A stretch of 46,496 bases of DNA, from assembly GCA_963747425.1 (NCBI GenBank), contig CAVVFJ010000004.1, positions 1 to 46,496 of the forward strand, read 5' to 3'. The first letter of the stretch is position 1; each line of letters starts with the position of its first letter. This document shows positions 16,772 through 25,575 of this stretch, in pieces. Below the pieces are notes generated by a model. That model was not told where the DNA came from, ran no database searches, and was given only the letters and a program-made list of their open reading frames with translations. The position numbers and the translations under genes were made by a program. This DNA comes from DASUPK01 sp963747425 (GTDB taxonomy: Bacteria > Actinomycetota > Thermoleophilia > Solirubrobacterales > 70-9).

Positions 16772-17506
16772 ATGCTCACCGTGGTCGCGCTCGGCACTGC
16801 GACGGCGCTGGCCACCGGCCTCGGCGCGATTCCCGTGTTCCTGCTGCGGCCCCGCACCATGGGTTGGGAGCCCGCTCTGTGGGGTGTGACCGCGGGCGTG
16901 ATGTCCGTCGCCTCGATCGTCGGCCTGCTGCGACCGGCGATCCACCGGGGCTCCGCTGCCGCCGTCGCGGGTGGGCTGGTCGCAGGCGTGGCCTTCCTCG
17001 TCCTCACCCACGTCCTCCTCCGCCGCCGCGACGTCCACGTCGGACGGCTCAGGGGAGCGGACGTCCGGACCGCGGTCCTCGTCTTCGCCGTCCTGTTCGC
17101 GCACAGCCTGCCGGAGGGGCTCGCGGTCGGCACGGCCTACGCGTCCGGCACCGCCGGACTGGGAGCCTTCGTCATCCTCGCGATCGGGCTCCAGAACATC
17201 CCCGAGGGCACCAGCGTGGCGATCCCGATGTCGGAGGCCGGATTCAGCGGGACCCAGCAGTTCTGGGCCGCCGTCCTCACCAGCTCCCCTCAGCCCGTGG
17301 GGGCTGCGATCGCCTACGCGCTGGTGGAGACGGTCGAATCGCTCCTCGCCGTCTCCTTCGCGTTCGCGGCCGGCGCCATGCTGGCGCTCGTGGCCTGGGA
17401 CCTCCTGCCCCGCACCTTCTCGCCGCTGGGCTGGAGCGGCCCGCTGGGACTGATCGCGGGCGGCCTGGTGATGCTCGCGCTGAGCGCAGCGCTCGGCGTC
17501 AGCTGA
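16772..17506 (+). CDS. ZIP-family metal transporter
   Basis: This is a 244-residue polytopic membrane protein with about eight hydrophobic segments. Helix 4 carries FAHSLPEGLAVGTAYASG and helix 5 carries GLQNIPEGTSVAIPM. These are the paired HS-x-PEG and N-x-PEG signatures that form the binuclear metal site of ZIP transporters. It would move divalent metals (zinc, iron or manganese) into the cytoplasm. The ATG is eight to 38 bases from the divergent TreT-like gene, so their promoters overlap the coding starts. The 3' end overlaps the convergent flavoprotein gene by eight bases. Confidence 0.9.
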   Translation: MLTVVALGTATALATGLGAIPVFLLRPRTMGWEPALWGVTAGVMSVASIVGLLRPAIHRGSAAAVAGGLVAGVAFLVLTHVLLRRRDVHVGRLRGADVRTAVLVFAVLFAHSLPEGLAVGTAYASGTAGLGAFVILAIGLQNIPEGTSVAIPMSEAGFSGTQQFWAAVLTSSPQPVGAAIAYALVETVESLLAVSFAFAAGAMLALVAWDLLPRTFSPLGWSGPLGLIAGGLVMLALSAALGVS

Positions 17507-18758
17507 CGTTCGGGGGCTCCAGAGGGTCGATCGCCATCGGCTGCTCGTGCCACTCCAACGGCAGCGCCACCTCGACGTCCAGGGAGCGGCGCGGCGGCTC
17601 CGGGTCCTCGCGCGCCTCGCCGTGGTAGAGCAGGGGCGCGAGGTAGCGCGCGCTGATCTTCTGCGGCGGCCACCAGAGGGCATCCAGTGAAGCCTCCCCC
17701 TCGCCACCCCCGCCGGCGACCTCGGCCTGGAGGCTGACCGACTCGTCCCCGGTCAGGACCTTCCCTCGCAGAACTGGGCGGAACGGCTCCGGGGGCGGGA
17801 CGGCGCCGACTCTATGCGCGATGTCCTGGGCGGCGACGTCGGCCTGCTGAGTGGCCAGGCCGCCCTGCTTGATCGGGAAGGTCGTCCCGTCGCCGGCCGC
17901 GTAGACGTCGTCGAGCTCCTTGACCCGGGAGTAGTCATCGATCGGGATGAACCCGCCGGAATCGGCAGGCAGGCCCTCGATCCCTGGGCCCTCCATCACC
18001 GGCAACGCGACAGCCTCCGCGGGACCGAGCGCGCGGTCGCCGGGGGTCAGCCGGATTCCGCCCTCGCCGACCTCGCGAACGCTCGAGCTCGCGATCACCT
18101 CGATCCCCCTCCCGCGCAGCAGATCGCCTATCGCCGCACTGGCGGTGGGGCCGAAGATCGCCAGCGGACCGGATTCCGGAGTGACGATCGCAATCTTGAC
18201 GTCTCCGCCCCTCGCCGCGGCGCGACGCTGGGTCATCAGCGCGATCTCGTAGAGCGGCAGCGACCAGGTCACGCCCGGGGGGACGATGAAGGCCAGCCGG
18301 CGATACGTGCTCTCGGCCCGGTCGAGGAGCGCATCGGGGTCGAAGGGCTCCTTGCCGGAGGGAAAGGTTGTCGCACCCTCGAGCGCCGGGACGAAGCGGC
18401 CGCCGGCGCAGACGACGAGGTAGTCGTAGTCGAGCGCCGAGCCATCGTCGAGGTCGACGGCGTGATCCTGCGGCCGCACGGCCTTGACCGCCCGCTGGAC
18501 GAAGGCTGCGCCCCTCTCCCGCGCCAGGGGCTCGAGCTCGTAGCGCGCCGCCGGGCCGAGGTCGAACGGCTCCTCGACCAGCAGCGGCTTGTAGAGGAAG
18601 TCCGGCTCCGGGGCGACCAGCGTCAGCGCTGCCCGATCCCCGGCGAGGTCGGAGAGGGCGAGAAGCGCCTCTACGCCCGCCACGCCACCGCCGACGATCA
18701 CCACGCGAGTCCCGTTGTTGCCCGTCGCGTCGTTGTTCACGCCCGGGAACCTACCCAC
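17499..18758 (-). CDS. NDH-2/sulfide:quinone reductase-like FAD oxidoreductase
   Basis: The 419-residue protein has an N-terminal FAD Rossmann motif (VVIVGGGVAGVEALLAL), then APEPDFLYKPLLVEEPFDLG, as in NDH-2 and SQR enzymes. It has the loop YDYLVVCAGG and a C-terminal FAD segment DVYAAGDGTTFPIKQGGLAT with a following AQQADVAAQ-like helix. It would pass electrons from NAD(P)H or sulfide to quinone. I do not see the paired cysteines that mark true sulfide:quinone reductases, so NDH-2-like is the safer call. The GTG at 18758 is used; another GTG at 18740 also fits. It is divergent from PEP synthase across 145 bases. Confidence 0.8.
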   Translation of the reverse strand: MGRFPGVNNDATGNNGTRVVIVGGGVAGVEALLALSDLAGDRAALTLVAPEPDFLYKPLLVEEPFDLGPAARYELEPLARERGAAFVQRAVKAVRPQDHAVDLDDGSALDYDYLVVCAGGRFVPALEGATTFPSGKEPFDPDALLDRAESTYRRLAFIVPPGVTWSLPLYEIALMTQRRAAARGGDVKIAIVTPESGPLAIFGPTASAAIGDLLRGRGIEVIASSSVREVGEGGIRLTPGDRALGPAEAVALPVMEGPGIEGLPADSGGFIPIDDYSRVKELDDVYAAGDGTTFPIKQGGLATQQADVAAQDIAHRVGAVPPPEPFRPVLRGKVLTGDESVSLQAEVAGGGGEGEASLDALWWPPQKISARYLAPLLYHGEAREDPEPPRRSLDVEVALPLEWHEQPMAIDPLEPPNVS

Positions 18759-18903
18759 TCAGGCGTGAGACCCGATCGGTGCTGCGCACCGGGCCGGCTA
18801 CGTAGTTCGCCACACCCACAAGACCGGTGTGCCGCGCGGATGGAACACGCACACGCCGTGCGTAGATTTGACGCAACGAACCCGACCACGGAGGGATCCG
18901 CAA

Positions 18904-21195
18904 ATGGCCGTCGCAACCGCTCTGCTTCGCCGCTTCGAGGACCTGTCCAAGCAAGACGTCGACTACGCCGGCGGCAAGGGCGCCAACCTGGGCGAGATGA
19001 CGGCGGCCGGCCTGCCGGTCCCCCCTGGCTTCGTGGTGGGCGCCTCGTCCTATGCGCTGTTCTGCGACGTCGGCGGGCTGCGCGACCGGATCGAGGAGCA
19101 GCTCTCCGCTGTGGACGTCGACGACACCGCCGCGCTCGACATAGCCACCAAGGAGGTCCGCAAGATGGTCGAGGCGGAGCCCATCCCCGACGAGGTCGCC
19201 AGCGAGATCCGCACCGCGTACCTCGAGCTCGCGGGCGACCGCGACAACCCGCCTGTGGCCGTCCGCTCCTCTGCGACCGCGGAGGACACCGAGGCCGCCT
19301 CCTTCGCCGGCATGAACGAGACCTTCCTGAACGTCCGCGGCCCCGATGAGGTCGTCGACGCCGTCCGTCGCTGCTGGTCCTCGCTGTTCGGCGCCCGGAC
19401 CGTCTTCTATCGCGCCAAGCAGGGCTTCGGCCAGGCGGACATGGACATCGCCGTCGTCGTCCAGATCCAGATCCTCTCCACCCGCGCGGGTGTCATGTTC
19501 ACCATCGACCCGGCCTCGGGCGACCGAGATCACCTCGTGATCGAGGGCTCCCTCGGACTCGGCGAGTCTGTCGTCTCGGGCCAGGTCTCCCCCGATCGCT
19601 ACGTGGTCGAGAAGGAGTCACTCCACATCCTCAAGCGCGACGTGAAGCGCAAGGAGCTGGTGATCGAGCCGCTCCCCGACGGCGGAACCCGCACCCGCGA
19701 GCTCTCCGGCGACGAGTCGACGAAGCCTGTGCTGAGTGACGACGAAGTCCTTCAAGTTGCCAAGCTCGGAATCCGCGACGAGGAGCACTACGGCACCCCC
19801 CAGGACACCGAGTGGGCCTTCGACGAGGAGGGCCTCGCCTGGATGCTGCAATCACGCCCGGTCACCGCCTCCGGCGGCGACAAGAGCGAGGAGCTCGCCG
19901 AGCATGAGGGCGAGGCCATCGTCCGCGGCCTCGGCGCGGCCCCCGGCATCGGCCATGGCGAGGTGAAGATCGTCTCCGACCTCGCGAAGGGCAATGACCT
20001 GAAGGAGGGCGACGTCCTCGTCACTCACATGACCGCCCCGGACTGGGTTCCGCTGATGCGGCGCTCCGCGGCGATCATCACCGACTCCGGCGGCATGACC
20101 TGCCACGCCGCAATCGTCTCCCGCGAGCTCGGCATCCCCTGCGTCGTCGGCGCCGCCGACGCGACCACGAAGCTGCGCGACGGCGAGCTCGTCACGGTCG
20201 ACGCAACCCATGGATCTGTCTACGAGGGCGAGGTCGCCCTGGTCGGCGAGGCGGACGACGGGCCCGCCCCCCTAGGGGGTGGGGCACCCGTCACCGCCAC
20301 CCAGCTGCTCGTCAACCTCTCGGAGCCCTCCCAGATCGAGCGGGCGACGAAGCTCGACGTCGACGGCGTCGGCCTGCTGCGCGCCGAGCTGATGGTGATC
20401 GAGGCGCTCGAGGGCCGGCACCCGCGCCTGCTGATCGAACAGGAGAAGGGCGATGAGTTCGTCGACCGGATGGGCGAGGCCTTGACGAAGTTCGCCGAGG
20501 CCTTCTCCCCCAGGCCGATCACCTACCGGATGATCGACTTCCGCTCGAACGAGTTCGGGGGCCTCGAGGGCGGCGATCGCTTCGAGCCCGAGGAGGCAAA
20601 CCCGATGATCGGCTACCGGGGCGCCCTCCGCTACATGCTCGAACCCGACCTCTTCCGCCTGGAGCTGGCGGCGATCCGCAAGGTCTGGGACGCGGGCCAC
20701 ACGAACTTCCACGTGATGCTGCCCTTCGTCCGCACACCGCGCGAGCTCACCGCCTGCCGGGACATGATGCGCGAGGAGGGTCTCCTGGACCGGCCCGGGT
20801 TCGAGCTCTGGGTGATGGCGGAGGTCCCCTCCGTCTACTTCCACCTGGAGCGGTACGCGGAGCTGGACGTGAAGGGCATTTCGATCGGCTCCAACGACCT
20901 CACCCAGCTGATGCTCGGCTCCGACCGCGATTCGGGGACGCTCTCCGAGCTCTTCGACGAGCGGGACTCCGCGGTCACCGACTACCTGCGCCTGCTGATC
21001 CCGAAGGCGAAGTCACTCGGCCTCGCCACCTCGATCTGCGGCCAGGCGCCCTCGGTGCATCGCGAGTATGCCCAGCTCCTGGTCGAGGCCGGCATCGACG
21101 CGATCTCGGTCAACATCGATGCGGTCGACAAGGCGAGGCGGCTGGTCGCCTCGGCAGAGCGCAAGGTCATCCTCGACAGCTCCAGAGCGGGCTAG
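18904..21195 (+). CDS. ppsA: Phosphoenolpyruvate synthase (pyruvate, water dikinase)
   Basis: The enzyme converts pyruvate, ATP and water to PEP, AMP and phosphate. The 763-residue protein has the full domain set. An N-terminal ATP-grasp domain carries GGKGANLGEMTAAGLPVPPG and VRSSATAEDTEAASFAG. The swivelling domain has the phosphohistidine motif GGMTCHAAIVSRELGIP (about residue 400). A PEP-utilising TIM barrel has GVGLLRAELM, ISIGSNDLTQLMLG and the C-terminal catalytic Cys in SICGQAPS. The ATG at 18904 has GGAGGG nine bases ahead; upstream in-frame ATGs lack such a site. Together with the ferredoxin-dependent oxidoreductase downstream it can turn acetyl-CoA and CO2-derived pyruvate into PEP. 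Confidence 0.95.
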   Translation: MAVATALLRRFEDLSKQDVDYAGGKGANLGEMTAAGLPVPPGFVVGASSYALFCDVGGLRDRIEEQLSAVDVDDTAALDIATKEVRKMVEAEPIPDEVASEIRTAYLELAGDRDNPPVAVRSSATAEDTEAASFAGMNETFLNVRGPDEVVDAVRRCWSSLFGARTVFYRAKQGFGQADMDIAVVVQIQILSTRAGVMFTIDPASGDRDHLVIEGSLGLGESVVSGQVSPDRYVVEKESLHILKRDVKRKELVIEPLPDGGTRTRELSGDESTKPVLSDDEVLQVAKLGIRDEEHYGTPQDTEWAFDEEGLAWMLQSRPVTASGGDKSEELAEHEGEAIVRGLGAAPGIGHGEVKIVSDLAKGNDLKEGDVLVTHMTAPDWVPLMRRSAAIITDSGGMTCHAAIVSRELGIPCVVGAADATTKLRDGELVTVDATHGSVYEGEVALVGEADDGPAPLGGGAPVTATQLLVNLSEPSQIERATKLDVDGVGLLRAELMVIEALEGRHPRLLIEQEKGDEFVDRMGEALTKFAEAFSPRPITYRMIDFRSNEFGGLEGGDRFEPEEANPMIGYRGALRYMLEPDLFRLELAAIRKVWDAGHTNFHVMLPFVRTPRELTACRDMMREEGLLDRPGFELWVMAEVPSVYFHLERYAELDVKGISIGSNDLTQLMLGSDRDSGTLSELFDERDSAVTDYLRLLIPKAKSLGLATSICGQAPSVHREYAQLLVEAGIDAISVNIDAVDKARRLVASAERKVILDSSRAG

Positions 21196-21200
21196 GGCCG

Positions 21201-22706
21201 ATGGGCGAGCAACTCACCGCCCTCGACGCGACCTTCCTCGAGCTCGAGGAGTCCGACCAGAGCGCCCACATGCACATCGGCGGGGTCATGCTCCTCGAGC
21301 CGCAGCCCGGCGGCGGGGCACCCCCGATCGAGCTGATTCGCGAGGACGTGATCGACCGCCTGCCGGACCTGCCTCGCTACACCCAGCGGCTCTCGGCGCC
21401 CCACACGGGCGGGCTGCACTGGCCCAGCTGGGAGGAGGACAGGCGATTCCGGGTCGAGCGCCACGTCAAGGTCGCCGGCCTCCCCGCTCCGGGCGGCGTC
21501 GACGAGCTGAGGGAGTGGGCCGGCGATTACTTCTCGCAGCGGCTCGATCGGGCGAACCCCCTGTGGGAGATGACGATCCTGGAGCTCGCCGACGGGCGCT
21601 GGGCGATCGTCACCAAGACTCACCACTGCATGATCGACGGCGTCGGCTCGGTCGATCTGGCGACCATCCTGCTCGACACGGACCCGGAGGGCCGGGCGGC
21701 GCGGAACGGATCCTCGAAGGGCTCGCCCGCCCAGCACCACGCGAACACGGACGTGACGCCGATTCGGGGCTGGCGGCACACCGCCGCCCTGCTCGCGAAG
21801 CCCTACCTGGCCGTCGGCCACGCGGCCCTGCGGACCGCGCAGGCCGGCCTCCACGCGGCCGAGTCCGCGGTCGGCATGGCGACCCACCCGAGTCGCGCCC
21901 GCGACGCCGCCCATCGCTCCCGTGCCCTCGCCGAGCTGATCGTCCGCGACGAGCTGGTCGCGGCGCCTGAGTGCAGCCTCAACCGGCCGATCGGCGCGGG
22001 TCGCCAGCTCGCGGTGATCACCGTGCGACTCGAGGAGCTCAAGGAGATCAAGAACGCCCTCGGCGGCACCCTCAACGACGTCGTCCTGGCGGCGGCGGCG
22101 GGCGGGTTCCGCCGGCTGCTGTCGGACCGCGGCGAGGTGATCCCGAAGCCCGGCCTGCGCGCGATGGTGCCGATGAACATCCGGACCGCGGCGGACCACC
22201 TCTCGATGGGCAACCGGATCTCCTCCCTCTTCGTCCACCTGCCGGTCGCCGCCGCAGATGCGGCCGAGCGCTACCGGCTGCAGGTCGAGGAGGCCGAGAC
22301 CCTGAAGGCCGGGACGCAGAGCGAAGGCTCCAGCGTGCTGCTCAACCTCGGCAACCACATGCCGCCGGTCCTGCACAGCTTCGTGGCGCGCTCGCTGTTC
22401 GCCACCCGCCTCTTCAACGTCACCATCACCAACGTCCCCGGCCCGCAGCTGCCGCTCTACTACTTCGGCTCCAAGGTCCGGGAGATCTGGCCCCTCGTGC
22501 CGATCGCGGCCTCCCACGCCATCGGCCTGGCCGTCTTCAGCTACGACGGGAAGCTCTTCTTCTGCATCAACGCCGATCGCGACACCGTCCCCGACCTCGA
22601 AGTGCTCAACGTCGGGATCGCCAAGTCGCTCGCTGAGCTCGGCGAGCTCGCCGGCTCCACATCACGGGTCGCGCAGTCGCGCGCCCTCGGATCTACCCCC
22701 GCCTGA
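21201..22706 (+). CDS. WS/DGAT wax ester synthase/diacylglycerol acyltransferase
   Basis: The 501-residue protein is a bifunctional acyl-CoA:alcohol or acyl-CoA:diacylglycerol transferase that makes neutral storage lipid. The start LTALDATFLELEESDQSAHM is typical of the family. The catalytic HHxxxDG motif is HHCMIDG, at about residue 140. The second conserved region is GGTLNDVVLAAAAGGFR, and NVTITNVPGPQLPLYYFGSK matches the C-terminal NVPGP motif. All are intact and in order. It starts five bases after the PEP synthase stop and ends one base before the oxidoreductase gamma gene, so all six genes may share a transcript. Confidence 0.93.
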   Translation: MGEQLTALDATFLELEESDQSAHMHIGGVMLLEPQPGGGAPPIELIREDVIDRLPDLPRYTQRLSAPHTGGLHWPSWEEDRRFRVERHVKVAGLPAPGGVDELREWAGDYFSQRLDRANPLWEMTILELADGRWAIVTKTHHCMIDGVGSVDLATILLDTDPEGRAARNGSSKGSPAQHHANTDVTPIRGWRHTAALLAKPYLAVGHAALRTAQAGLHAAESAVGMATHPSRARDAAHRSRALAELIVRDELVAAPECSLNRPIGAGRQLAVITVRLEELKEIKNALGGTLNDVVLAAAAGGFRRLLSDRGEVIPKPGLRAMVPMNIRTAADHLSMGNRISSLFVHLPVAAADAAERYRLQVEEAETLKAGTQSEGSSVLLNLGNHMPPVLHSFVARSLFATRLFNVTITNVPGPQLPLYYFGSKVREIWPLVPIAASHAIGLAVFSYDGKLFFCINADRDTVPDLEVLNVGIAKSLAELGELAGSTSRVAQSRALGSTPA

Positions 22707-22707
22707 G

Positions 22708-23289
22708 ATGTTCCAGGTGCGGATCCACGGACGAGGCGGCCAGGGAGTCGTGACCGCGGCGGAGATGCTCTCGATCGCTGCCTTCGAGGACGGCGAGCAC
22801 GCTCAGGCCTTCCCCACCTTCGGCTCGGAGCGGACGGGCGCCCCCGTCACGTCCTTCTGCCGGATCGACGACAAGGCGATCCGCGTGCGGGAGCCGATCT
22901 CGGAGCCGGACGCTCTGATCATCCAGGACCCCACGCTGCTTCATCAGGTGAAGGTCTTCAGCGGCCTCAGCGAGGGCGGCTACGTCCTGATCAACACCTC
23001 GCGCAGCTTTGATGACCTCGGGCTGAGCGAGTTCGCCTCCGGCTTTTCCCCCGGGCGGCTGCTCACCGTGCCGGCGAGCGAGATCGCCAACCGCCAGCTG
23101 CACCGCCCGATGCCGAACACCGCGCTGCTCGGCGGGTTCGCCGCGATGACCGGGGCGGTCTCGCTGCAGGCAGTGGTGCGGGCGATCGCCCAGAAGTTCT
23201 CGGGCGAGGTCGCCGACCGCAACATGCTCGCCGCCGACGTCGCCTACGAGCTCGTGCAGCACGAGATCAGGGAGCTCACCCGTGCTTAG
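22708..23289 (+). CDS. porG: 2-oxoacid:ferredoxin oxidoreductase, gamma subunit
   Basis: The 193-residue protein is the gamma subunit of a pyruvate or other 2-oxoacid:ferredoxin oxidoreductase. It shows FQVRIHGRGGQGVVTAAEML at the start, then HAQAFPTFGSERTGAPVTSF, typical of the family. LLGGFAAMTGAVSLQAV lies near the end. Its stop overlaps the next start by eight bases. It forms the interface between the thiamine-diphosphate subunits and the electron-transfer subunit. The order gamma, alpha, beta, flavoprotein differs from the common gamma-delta-alpha-beta order. Confidence 0.9.
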   Translation: MFQVRIHGRGGQGVVTAAEMLSIAAFEDGEHAQAFPTFGSERTGAPVTSFCRIDDKAIRVREPISEPDALIIQDPTLLHQVKVFSGLSEGGYVLINTSRSFDDLGLSEFASGFSPGRLLTVPASEIANRQLHRPMPNTALLGGFAAMTGAVSLQAVVRAIAQKFSGEVADRNMLAADVAYELVQHEIRELTRA

Positions 23290-24535
23290 GCAGGAGGAGG
23301 GCTCCCGAGCCGTCGCCGAGGCGGTGGCGCTCTGCCGCCCCGAGGTGATCAGCGCCTATCCCATCTCGCCGCAGACCCACATCGTCGAGCACCTCTCCGA
23401 CCTGGTCAGGACCGGCGACCTTTCTCCGTGCGAGTACCTGATGGTCGAGTCCGAGTTCGGCGCCATGTCCGCCGCAATCGGGGCATCCGCCACCGGGGCC
23501 CGCACCTACACCGCGACGGCCTCCCAGGGCATCCTCTTCATGGCCGAGGCCCTCTACAACGCCTCGGGCCTGGGGCTGCCCATCGTGATGACGATCGCGA
23601 ACCGGGCGATCGGCGCCCCGATCAACATCTGGAACGACCACTCCGACTCCATGTCGATGCGCGACTCCGGCTGGATCCAGCTCTACGCCGAGTCCAATCA
23701 GGAGGCGCTCGACATGCACATCCAGGCCTTCCGGATCGCCGAGCAGCTCTCGCTGCCGGTGATGGTCTGCATGGACGGCTTCATCCTCACCCACGCCTAC
23801 GACGAGGTCGACATCCCCGACCAGGAGAAGGTCGATGCGTTCGTGCCGCCGTTCGAGCCCCAGCAGCTGCTCGACCCCGCCGACCCGATGACGATCGGGG
23901 CGATGGTCGGTCCCGAGGCGTTCTTCGAGGTCAAGTACCTCGCCCACCACAAGCAGATGCAGGCGCTCGACGTGATCCCCGAGGTCGGCCAGCGGTTTGC
24001 GCTGGACTTCGGGCGACCCTCCGGCGGCCTGGTGCGCCGCTACCGGACCGAGGGCGCCGAGACGATCATCGTCGCGCTCGGCTCCGTGCTGGGGACGATC
24101 GAGGAGGTCGTCGACGAGATGCGCGACGCGGGTGTCAGGGTGGGCGCACTCGGCATCAAGTCCTTCCGCCCGTTCCCGCTCGAGGAGGTACGCGAGGCTC
24201 TGGCCGGGGCCTGTCGCGTGGTCGTCCTCGAAAAGGCCCTGGCCCCCGGCCGCGGCGGCATCGTCTCCACCGACGTCCACGAGGCGATGGTGGGCGGCCA
24301 CGCGCGTTGCAGCACCGTGATCGCCGGCCTCGGCGGGAGGGCGATCACGCGCGAATCGCTGGAGAGCCTTCTCGAGCAGGCCGGGCGCGACGAGCTCGAG
24401 CCGCTCAACTTCCTCGACCTGGACACCGAATTGGTCCAGCGCGAGCTCGCCCGCGAGCGCGACGGCAAGCCGCCCGGTCCCCATGCCGAGAACATGCTCC
24501 GCGACGTGGGCGTCGTCGCGGCGGAGCCCCACTGA
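23282..24535 (+). CDS. porA: 2-oxoacid:ferredoxin oxidoreductase, alpha subunit
   Basis: The 417-residue alpha subunit carries the pyrimidine-binding domain of the thiamine-diphosphate site. Seen are VISAYPISPQTHIVEHLSDL, ESEFGAMSAAIGASATGART and YTATASQGILFMAEALYNAS. IANRAIGAPINIWNDHSDSM follows, where pyruvate-type enzymes place residues that hold the substrate and CoA. The second half has the transketolase C-terminal-like domain with LGSVLGTIEEVVDEM and EKALAPGRGGIVSTDV. The motifs favour pyruvate over 2-oxoglutarate, but specificity cannot be settled from sequence. The start is GTG. Confidence 0.9.
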   Translation: MLRQEEGSRAVAEAVALCRPEVISAYPISPQTHIVEHLSDLVRTGDLSPCEYLMVESEFGAMSAAIGASATGARTYTATASQGILFMAEALYNASGLGLPIVMTIANRAIGAPINIWNDHSDSMSMRDSGWIQLYAESNQEALDMHIQAFRIAEQLSLPVMVCMDGFILTHAYDEVDIPDQEKVDAFVPPFEPQQLLDPADPMTIGAMVGPEAFFEVKYLAHHKQMQALDVIPEVGQRFALDFGRPSGGLVRRYRTEGAETIIVALGSVLGTIEEVVDEMRDAGVRVGALGIKSFRPFPLEEVREALAGACRVVVLEKALAPGRGGIVSTDVHEAMVGGHARCSTVIAGLGGRAITRESLESLLEQAGRDELEPLNFLDLDTELVQRELARERDGKPPGPHAENMLRDVGVVAAEPH

Positions 24536-25575
24536 TGCCCTACCAGGACGTCAAGCTCTACCAGACGGGCACCTACGCGGTCGGAGGCCGGCTGCTCGAT
24601 CCGGAGAAGCGCTCGGTGCAGGCGCGGATGGAGCGCTCCAACACGCTCACCTGCGGGCACCGCGCCTGCCAGGGATGCGGCGAGGCCCTGGGAGCTCGAT
24701 TCGCCCTCGACTCCGCGATGCGGGCCACGAAGGGCAAGCTGATCGCCGCCAACGCCACCGGCTGCCTCGAGGTCTTCTCCACCCCCTATCCGGAGAGCTC
24801 CTGGCAGCTGCCCTGGATCCATTCGCTGTTCGGCAACGCGCCGGCGGTCAGCACTGGGATCGCCGCGGCGCTGAAGGCGAAGGGCCGCGAGGACATCCGC
24901 GTCGTCGGGCAGGGCGGCGACGGCGGCACCCTCGACATCGGCTTCGGCTGCCTGTCGGGGATGTTCGAGCGAAACGACGACGTGCTCTTCATCTGTTACG
25001 ACAACGAGGCCTACATGAACACCGGCGTCCAGCGCTCGGGCGCCACCCCGCCGGCGGCGCGTACGGCCAACACCAAGCCCGTCGGCGACGAGCCGGGGAA
25101 CGTCTTCGGCCAGGGCAAGAACGCGCCGCTGATTGCGATGGCGCACGAGATCCCATACGTCGCGACTGCGACCGTGGCCGAGCTGCGGGACCTCGAGTAC
25201 AAGGTCGAGAAGGCGATGGAGTTCAGGGGCGCCCGCTACCTGCACGTCTTCGTCCCCTGCCCGCTCGGCTGGGGCTCCGCCTCCGCCGACACGGTCAAGA
25301 TCGCGCGCCTCGCCAAGGAGAGCGGCATCTTCCCCGTCTTCGAGGCCGAGGACGGCGAGCTGGTCGGCGTGTCGAAGATCCGCAAGAAGGTGCCGGTCAC
25401 CGAGTACCTAAAGCTGCAGAAGCGGTACGCCCATCTCTTCAAGGACCCGCCCCAGACCGAGGTGATCGAGGCGATCCAGGCCCGCGCCGACGCCAACATC
25501 AGGCGCTTCGGCCTGAACGGCGGCTACGGAACGCTGCCCGATCTGCTCGCCGACTCACCACACGGACCGCAGTGA
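24535..25575 (+). CDS. porB: 2-oxoacid:ferredoxin oxidoreductase, beta subunit
   Basis: The 346-residue beta subunit binds thiamine diphosphate and one [4Fe-4S] cluster. The cluster cysteines are in TCGHRACQGCGEALG (about residues 40-54), with a later Cys in NATGCLEVFSTPYP or FVPCPLGWGSAS. The diphosphate-binding loop is VVGQGGDGGTLDIGFG with DNEAYMNTGVQRSG. GSASADTVKIARLAKESGIF is standard for pyruvate:ferredoxin oxidoreductase beta chains. The ATG shares its A with the TGA of the alpha gene, so translation is probably coupled. Confidence 0.92.
   Translation: MPYQDVKLYQTGTYAVGGRLLDPEKRSVQARMERSNTLTCGHRACQGCGEALGARFALDSAMRATKGKLIAANATGCLEVFSTPYPESSWQLPWIHSLFGNAPAVSTGIAAALKAKGREDIRVVGQGGDGGTLDIGFGCLSGMFERNDDVLFICYDNEAYMNTGVQRSGATPPAARTANTKPVGDEPGNVFGQGKNAPLIAMAHEIPYVATATVAELRDLEYKVEKAMEFRGARYLHVFVPCPLGWGSASADTVKIARLAKESGIFPVFEAEDGELVGVSKIRKKVPVTEYLKLQKRYAHLFKDPPQTEVIEAIQARADANIRRFGLNGGYGTLPDLLADSPHGPQ

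Noticed and set aside
23276..24532. A long open frame of about 418 codons on the minus strand opposite the alpha subunit gene, and similar long frames opposite PEP synthase, WS/DGAT and HypD.
   Set aside because: They lie exactly over intact, recognised genes, are rich in Arg, His, Asp and Gly as expected of antisense in high-GC DNA, and show no family motif.
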